Source: an uncultured Collinsella sp.
GTDB lineage: Bacteria > Actinomycetota > Coriobacteriia > Coriobacteriales > Coriobacteriaceae
Length of the DNA stretch: 17,648 bases
Reading direction: 5' to 3'
Assembly (NCBI GenBank): GCA_902470925.1
Contig: CABRIF010000045.1
Coordinates: 1-17,648, forward strand
The translations under genes were made by a program, and so were the position numbers. Under the pieces are notes generated by a model that ran no database searches, was not told the origin of the DNA, and saw nothing but the letters and a program-made list of their open reading frames with translations. The stretch's first letter is position 1. Each line of letters starts with the position of its first letter. Below are positions 14,056 through 17,648 of this stretch, piece after piece.

Positions 14056-16530
14056 ATGAAGGTTTCTTACGACTGGCTATCCAGCATGGTCGAGCTGCCG
14101 GAGGACCCGTCCGAGCTCGTCCGTGAGTTCATCCGCACCGGCACCGAGGTCGAGGCGGTCGAGACCGTGGGTGAGGCGTTCGACCGGGTGGTCACCGCCC
14201 AGGTGCTCACCAAGGAGAAGCATCCGGATTCCGACCACATGTGGGTGTGCTCGGTGGATGTTGGCAGCCACAACGTCAACGCCGCTGGCGAGCCCGAGCC
14301 GCTGCAGATCGTGTGCGGCGCGCAGAACTTCGAGGCCGGCGACCACATCGTGACCGCGCTGGTGGGCGCGGAGCTGCCCGGCGGGGTGAAGATCAAGAAA
14401 AGCAAGCTGCGCGGCGTGGCGTCGTGCGGCATGAACTGCTCTCAGCGCGAGCTGGGGCTCTCCGGCGATCACGAGGGCATCTGGATCCTGCCCGCCGACG
14501 CGCCGGTGGGCCTGCCTCTCGCGCAGTACCTGGGCACCTCAGACACCGTGCTCGATTGCGAGATCACGCCGAACCGCCCGGACTGCCTGTCCATGATCGG
14601 CATGGCCCGCGAGGTGGGCGCCATCTTCGACCGCGACATCCACGTGGAGCTGCCTGCTGTCAAGGCGGAGGCCGGTGCTGGCGCCGCGGACAGCGTCTCG
14701 GTCGAGCTGCTCGACGAGGGCCTGTGCGACCGCTACGTTGCCCGCGTGGTGCGCGGCGTGAAGGTGGGTCCGTCGCCCGAGTGGCTCGTGCAGCGCCTGG
14801 GCGCCTGCGGTATCCGTACGCACAACAACGTGGTGGACATCACCAACTACGTGATGATGCTCACCGGTCAGCCCCTGCACGCGTTCGACCTGGCGGCGTT
14901 CGAGGAGCGCGACGGCCGCCGCAGCGTGGTGGTGCGCGCGGCGCACGAGGGCGAGCGTTTTCGCACGCTCGACGATGTGGAGCGCACGCTGTCGGCCGGC
15001 ATGGGGCTCATCGCCACGGGCGAGGGCGGCGCGACCCCGGTAGCGCTCGCCGGCGTCATGGGCGGCATGGCTTCCGAGGTGACCGATGATACGGTGGATG
15101 TGCTGGTGGAGAGCGCCTGCTTCAACGCCGGGCGCACCTCGCACACGAGCCGCGACTTGGCGCTGATCTCGGACGCCTCCATCCGCTTCGAGCGCCAGGT
15201 GGACGAGACGGGCTGCGCCGACGTGGCCGATATCGCCTGCGCACTGATCGAGGAGCTCGCGGGCGGCTCGGTTGCGCCGGGCTGCGTGGACGTCTACCCC
15301 GCGCCGCGTACGGTCGCGCCGGTGGAGCTGCGCCTGTCCCGCGTACACGCCCTGTGCGGCGCCCCGATCGAGCCGGCGTTCATCGAGCGCGCCCTCGGCC
15401 GCCTGGGCTGCACCCTTACGGCGTCCGGCGCGGGCGAGGAGCTGGTGTACACCGTGACCCCGCCGACCTTCCGCCCCGATCTCCCGCGCGAGATCGACCT
15501 GATCGAGGAGATCTTGCGCCTGTGGGGCATGGGGCGCGTGGAGGCCAGCATTCCGGCGGCCCGCAACCATATCGGCGGCCTCACGCGCGAGCAGCGCCTG
15601 ACGCGCAAGGTGGGCCAGGTGCTGCGCGCCTGCGGCCTCAACGAAACGATGAACTTCTCCTTTGCCGCCCCGGGCGACCTGGAGCGCATCGGCATGACGG
15701 AGGAGGGCCGCGGCTGTGCTGTGCAGCTCATGAACCCGTTGGTGGCCGAGCAGACCGAGATGCGCCGCTCGCTGCTCCCGGGCCTTCTGCAGTCGGTTGA
15801 GTTCAACATCACGCACAGCACCGCCAACGTGCAGCTCTACGAGATCGGCACGCTGTTCATGGGCCGCGAGAACGCGAGCGCGCCGAAGGAGCGCGAGGCT
15901 GTGGCGGGCGTCATGTCGGGCGCGATGGGCGAGGTGACGTGGAACCGCAAGCCCATGCCGCTGCGCTTCTTCGACGGCAAGGGCGTGGTAGAGGAACTGC
16001 TCGACCAGCTGCGCATCCCCAAGGTTCGTTTCCGCCCTGCCGACGGCGAGTCCTATGCATTCCTGCAGCCCGGCCGCGGGGCCGAGGTTCTCTCGGGCGG
16101 CGCGGTGCTCGGCTGGGTGGGCGAGATCCATCCGGACGCGCGCGACGCGTACGGCATCGATATCCCCGTCGTGGCATTCGAGCTCAGCCTCGACGCACTA
16201 CTGCGCGCCGCGGGTAACCAGGAGGCCTACCGGGAGTTCTCACAGTTCCCGAGCGTCGAACACGACCTGGCGATCGTGGTTGATGACGACGTGACCTGCG
16301 AGGACCTGGAGCGCCGCCTGCGCTCGGCGGGCGGCAAGCTGCTGGCGGGCGTGCGCCTGTTCGACGTGTACCGCGACCCGGTGCGCGTGGGGCCGCATAA
16401 GAAGTCCATGGCGTTCGCCCTGACCTATCGGGCCGAGGACCACACGCTGACCTCCGAGGAGGTTGAGCGCGCGCACGAGAAGCTCGTGACCAAGGTGTGC
16501 AAGGCCACCGGCGGCGAGGTGCGCAGCTAG
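14056..16530 (+). CDS. pheT: phenylalanine--tRNA ligase beta subunit
   Basis: An 824-residue partner of PheS that supplies tRNA recognition and editing. The EMAP/tRNA-binding domain is at about 40-150, including HPDSDHMWVCSVDVG (56-70), QIVCGAQN (84-91), KSKLRGVASCGMNCS (115-129). The B3/B4 editing region runs about 210-405 with SRDLALISDASIRFERQVD (365-383). B5 is at about 423-495 with TPPTFRPDLPREIDLIEEI (468-486). The catalytic-like core follows at about 510-715, and the FDX-ACB anticodon-binding domain closes the protein (about 728-822; HKKSMAFALTYRAEDHTLT at 781-799). AAGGAG (14040-14045) is 10 bases before the ATG, whose first residues MKVSYDWLSS match family N-termini. It is presumably co-transcribed with pheS across the repeat-bearing gap. 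Confidence 0.98.
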   Translation: MKVSYDWLSSMVELPEDPSELVREFIRTGTEVEAVETVGEAFDRVVTAQVLTKEKHPDSDHMWVCSVDVGSHNVNAAGEPEPLQIVCGAQNFEAGDHIVTALVGAELPGGVKIKKSKLRGVASCGMNCSQRELGLSGDHEGIWILPADAPVGLPLAQYLGTSDTVLDCEITPNRPDCLSMIGMAREVGAIFDRDIHVELPAVKAEAGAGAADSVSVELLDEGLCDRYVARVVRGVKVGPSPEWLVQRLGACGIRTHNNVVDITNYVMMLTGQPLHAFDLAAFEERDGRRSVVVRAAHEGERFRTLDDVERTLSAGMGLIATGEGGATPVALAGVMGGMASEVTDDTVDVLVESACFNAGRTSHTSRDLALISDASIRFERQVDETGCADVADIACALIEELAGGSVAPGCVDVYPAPRTVAPVELRLSRVHALCGAPIEPAFIERALGRLGCTLTASGAGEELVYTVTPPTFRPDLPREIDLIEEILRLWGMGRVEASIPAARNHIGGLTREQRLTRKVGQVLRACGLNETMNFSFAAPGDLERIGMTEEGRGCAVQLMNPLVAEQTEMRRSLLPGLLQSVEFNITHSTANVQLYEIGTLFMGRENASAPKEREAVAGVMSGAMGEVTWNRKPMPLRFFDGKGVVEELLDQLRIPKVRFRPADGESYAFLQPGRGAEVLSGGAVLGWVGEIHPDARDAYGIDIPVVAFELSLDALLRAAGNQEAYREFSQFPSVEHDLAIVVDDDVTCEDLERRLRSAGGKLLAGVRLFDVYRDPVRVGPHKKSMAFALTYRAEDHTLTSEEVERAHEKLVTKVCKATGGEVRS

Positions 16531-16737
16531 GGCGTGAGCTTCGGCAGGGGAGTCCGGGCGGCGCCGGTGCCGGGGGCCTTGGCTGGGAACGCCCCGCGAT
16601 GACGGGGCGGGGTGCGGCGTGACACGGCGTGACGGATGGGGCGTGCCTCATCGCGCCATGCTGCGCCGCCCGGTTGGTTGCCCTGTGGTAGCGCGGGGCG
16701 CGGTGGGCGCCGCCGGGTGCTCTCGCGCCGCCGGCGC

Positions 16738-16776
16738 GCCAACCGCCCGCACCGCCCGCCGGCGGTTGGCCTTTTT
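16738..16776 (+). terminator. intrinsic terminator of pheST
   Basis: GCCAACCGCC (16738-16747) and GGCGGTTGGC (16761-16770) form a perfect 10-bp stem with a 13-base loop, followed by CTTTTT. It is the first classical terminator after pheT, about 210 bases past its stop. Confidence 0.85.
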
Positions 16777-16793
16777 CCTCTGCGGCGTATACT
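16766..16793 (+). promoter_or_regulatory. promoter of the phospholipase C-family gene
   Basis: TTGGCC (16766-16771), 16 bases and TATACT (16788-16793). The -35 lies in the 3' arm of the pheST terminator, so terminator and promoter overlap. Transcription would start at about 16800. Confidence 0.55.
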
Positions 16794-16795
16794 GG

Positions 16796-16823
16796 GAAAG
16801 CCTGCGCTTCGGCGCGGGCTTTC
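16796..16823 (+). promoter_or_regulatory. UUCG-capped hairpin at the 5' end of the mRNA
   Basis: GAAAGCCTGCGC (16796-16807) pairs with GCGCGGGCTTTC (16812-16823) with one G-U pair around a TTCG tetraloop. It coincides with the predicted transcription start and ends 20 bases before the start codon. It could protect the transcript or act as a weak attenuator, since TTGCGTT follows. Confidence 0.5.
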
Positions 16824-16843
16824 TTGCGTTGAAGGGATGTGCT

Positions 16844-17548
16844 ATGCCCAGCTGGAATATACATATCGCGCAAACCGAGTGTCTGCTGTCCCGCGCCGGC
16901 GCCGTGGCGCATGTTGTGAGAGATTGCAACGTCTTTTTGTTCGGCAACCTGGTGCCCGACATCTACGTGTGCTACATGGTGCCCGACCTGCCGCGCCGCA
17001 TTCGCTATACCGAAACGCATTTTGCCGACCCGGGCCATATGCCGCGACCGCGTGCCCACGAGTTTTGGGATGGGTATGTGGCACCGCTGCTGGGGCGTGT
17101 GGCGCCGGCGGGCCGGCGGGCGGCGGGATCGCCTGAGCCCCTGCAGACGGCCCTTGACCTGGCGCTGGGCGCATGGGCGCATCTGCTGGCCGACAACATA
17201 TGGAACGCCCACTCCTATGAGGTGCTTGAGCGCATGGGAGAGAAGCCGAGCGACGGGTTCCGCATCAAGAAGCAGGCCGATTTCGACTGGTTCGGCAAGA
17301 CGCTGCCCATCTCGGCGGTGCCGGTGGCAACGGATGAGCTGTATAGGGCGGCTGCGGAGTTTGGCCAGTATGCCATCGACCGACAGGCGGTGGACGAAAC
17401 GGTCGCGGTGGCGGAGCGGATCGTGCGCGAGAATCCCGGCGTGCCGGGTCATCCGCCGTATCGGCTGTTGAGCGACGAGTTCTTCGAGCGGGTGTTCACC
17501 GAGGTTATCGAGGAGACGAACCGGCAACTGGACGAGCTGCTGGGATAG
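16844..17548 (+). CDS. zinc-dependent phospholipase C-family protein
   Basis: A 234-residue protein resembling the Zn_dep_PLPC family as found in actinobacterial genomes. Likely metal ligands by position are the N-terminal Trp4/His7 region, Asp39 in NLVPDIYV, His59 in ETHFADP, and His113/Asp117 in AHLLAD. No signal peptide is visible, unlike secreted toxin-type phospholipases, so it is probably cytosolic and its true substrate is unknown. AAGGGA (16832-16837) lies 6 bases before the ATG, and the frame upstream (to 16619) runs through the terminator and is rejected. It has its own promoter and no operon partner within the window. Hydrolase activity is inferred from the family only. Confidence 0.75.
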   Translation: MPSWNIHIAQTECLLSRAGAVAHVVRDCNVFLFGNLVPDIYVCYMVPDLPRRIRYTETHFADPGHMPRPRAHEFWDGYVAPLLGRVAPAGRRAAGSPEPLQTALDLALGAWAHLLADNIWNAHSYEVLERMGEKPSDGFRIKKQADFDWFGKTLPISAVPVATDELYRAAAEFGQYAIDRQAVDETVAVAERIVRENPGVPGHPPYRLLSDEFFERVFTEVIEETNRQLDELLG

Positions 17549-17560
17549 GCTCGTCCAAGC

Positions 17561-17602
17561 GACAAGCGACAGGCGACAGGCGACAGGCGACAGGCGACAG
17601 GC
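17561..17602. repeat. 7-bp tandem repeat at the contig end
   Basis: Six heptamers: GACAAGC once, then GACAGGC five times, starting 13 bases after the last stop codon. The final base overlaps the first base of the adapter. The genomic copy number is unknown because the contig stops here. Confidence 0.85.
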
Positions 17603-17648
17603 TGTCTCTTATACACATCTGACGCTGCCGACGATACTCCTTGTGTAG
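17602..17648. other. Illumina Nextera (Tn5) adapter contamination
   Basis: CTGTCTCTTATACACATCT (17602-17620) is the Tn5 mosaic end. GACGCTGCCGACGA (17621-17634) is the reverse complement of the Nextera read 1 tail. TACTCCTT (17635-17642) occupies the i5 index position and is the reverse complement of AAGGAGTA, an index I recall as S507/N507. GTGTAG (17643-17648) begins the flow-cell primer. These bases are not genomic. Confidence 0.98.

Larger units (their letters stand above)
16531..16843. other. spacer after pheT
   Basis: Contains no supported gene. CGCCCCG (16590-16596) with CGGGGCG (16603-16609) makes a 7-bp hairpin. A stronger terminator follows at 16738, then the promoter and leader hairpin of the next gene, listed separately. 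A short GGCGTGAC doublet lies at about 16616-16632. Confidence 0.55.

Noticed and set aside
14539..16131. 530-codon frame opposite pheT, and a similar one opposite pheS (12590-13837)
   Set aside because: Both are shadows of well-identified synthetase genes and are rich in Ala, His and Arg with no family signature.
17561..17648. Tn5-type transposon end
   Set aside because: The mosaic end is followed by a sequencing adapter and an index, so it is library sequence and not a natural insertion.

Overview
The window reads as the end of an assembled contig from a high-GC, gut-type actinobacterium. The best guess is a Coriobacteriia relative such as Collinsella. This is an inference from codon and GC style, a Gram-positive T-box ahead of pheS, a Bacillus-type cysteine-rich PheS loop, and the mix of PTS, N5-(carboxyethyl)ornithine synthase and AlbA_2/ATPase genes. 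No rRNA or tRNA is present to confirm it. Twelve protein genes can be supported. Stop codons and Shine-Dalgarno (RBS) sites behave conventionally.

Layout. 1-428: gene-free, with a tandem GC-rich 29-30 bp hairpin repeat. 429-1421 (+): EamA/DMT permease. 1422-1816: tail-to-tail spacer with three imperfect 87-91 bp tandem repeats. 1817-2773 (-): N5-(carboxyethyl)ornithine synthase. 3212-4735 (-): M32 carboxypeptidase. 5143-10106 (+): a carbohydrate block made of a multidomain PRD/EIIB/EIIA activator, ascorbate-family PTS EIIA, EIIB and EIIC, and a SIS-domain phosphosugar protein. 10309-11766 (+): orphan AlbA_2 (Schlafen-like) plus GHKL-type ATPase protein. 12309-16530 (+): an extended -10 promoter, a tRNA-Phe T-box riboswitch, pheS and pheT, with an unusual 350 bp repeat-bearing gap between the two synthetase genes. 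16844-17548 (+): zinc-dependent phospholipase C-family protein. 17561-17648: a 7-bp tandem repeat running straight into Illumina Nextera adapter sequence, so the last 47 bases are not genomic.

How the genes work together. The PTS block is a self-contained uptake module. The activator carries its own EIIB-like Cys and EIIA-like His, so phosphate flow through the adjacent EIIA/EIIB probably sets its activity. EIIC imports and phosphorylates an unidentified sugar, and the SIS protein probably acts on the product. None of the L-ascorbate catabolic genes (ulaG/D/E/F) is present, so the substrate is open. The pheST unit is controlled by tRNA-Phe charging: a UUC specifier, a UGGU T-box bulge matching an A73 discriminator, and mutually exclusive antiterminator and terminator helices are all visible. 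The permease and PTS block look less GC-rich than pheST (row 5401-5460 has 31 G/C of 60; row 14941-15000 has 43 of 60), consistent with an accessory origin.

The spacers hold much of the unexplained structure: several families of tandem repeats, and one 52-bp element present in two places 7.2 kb apart.
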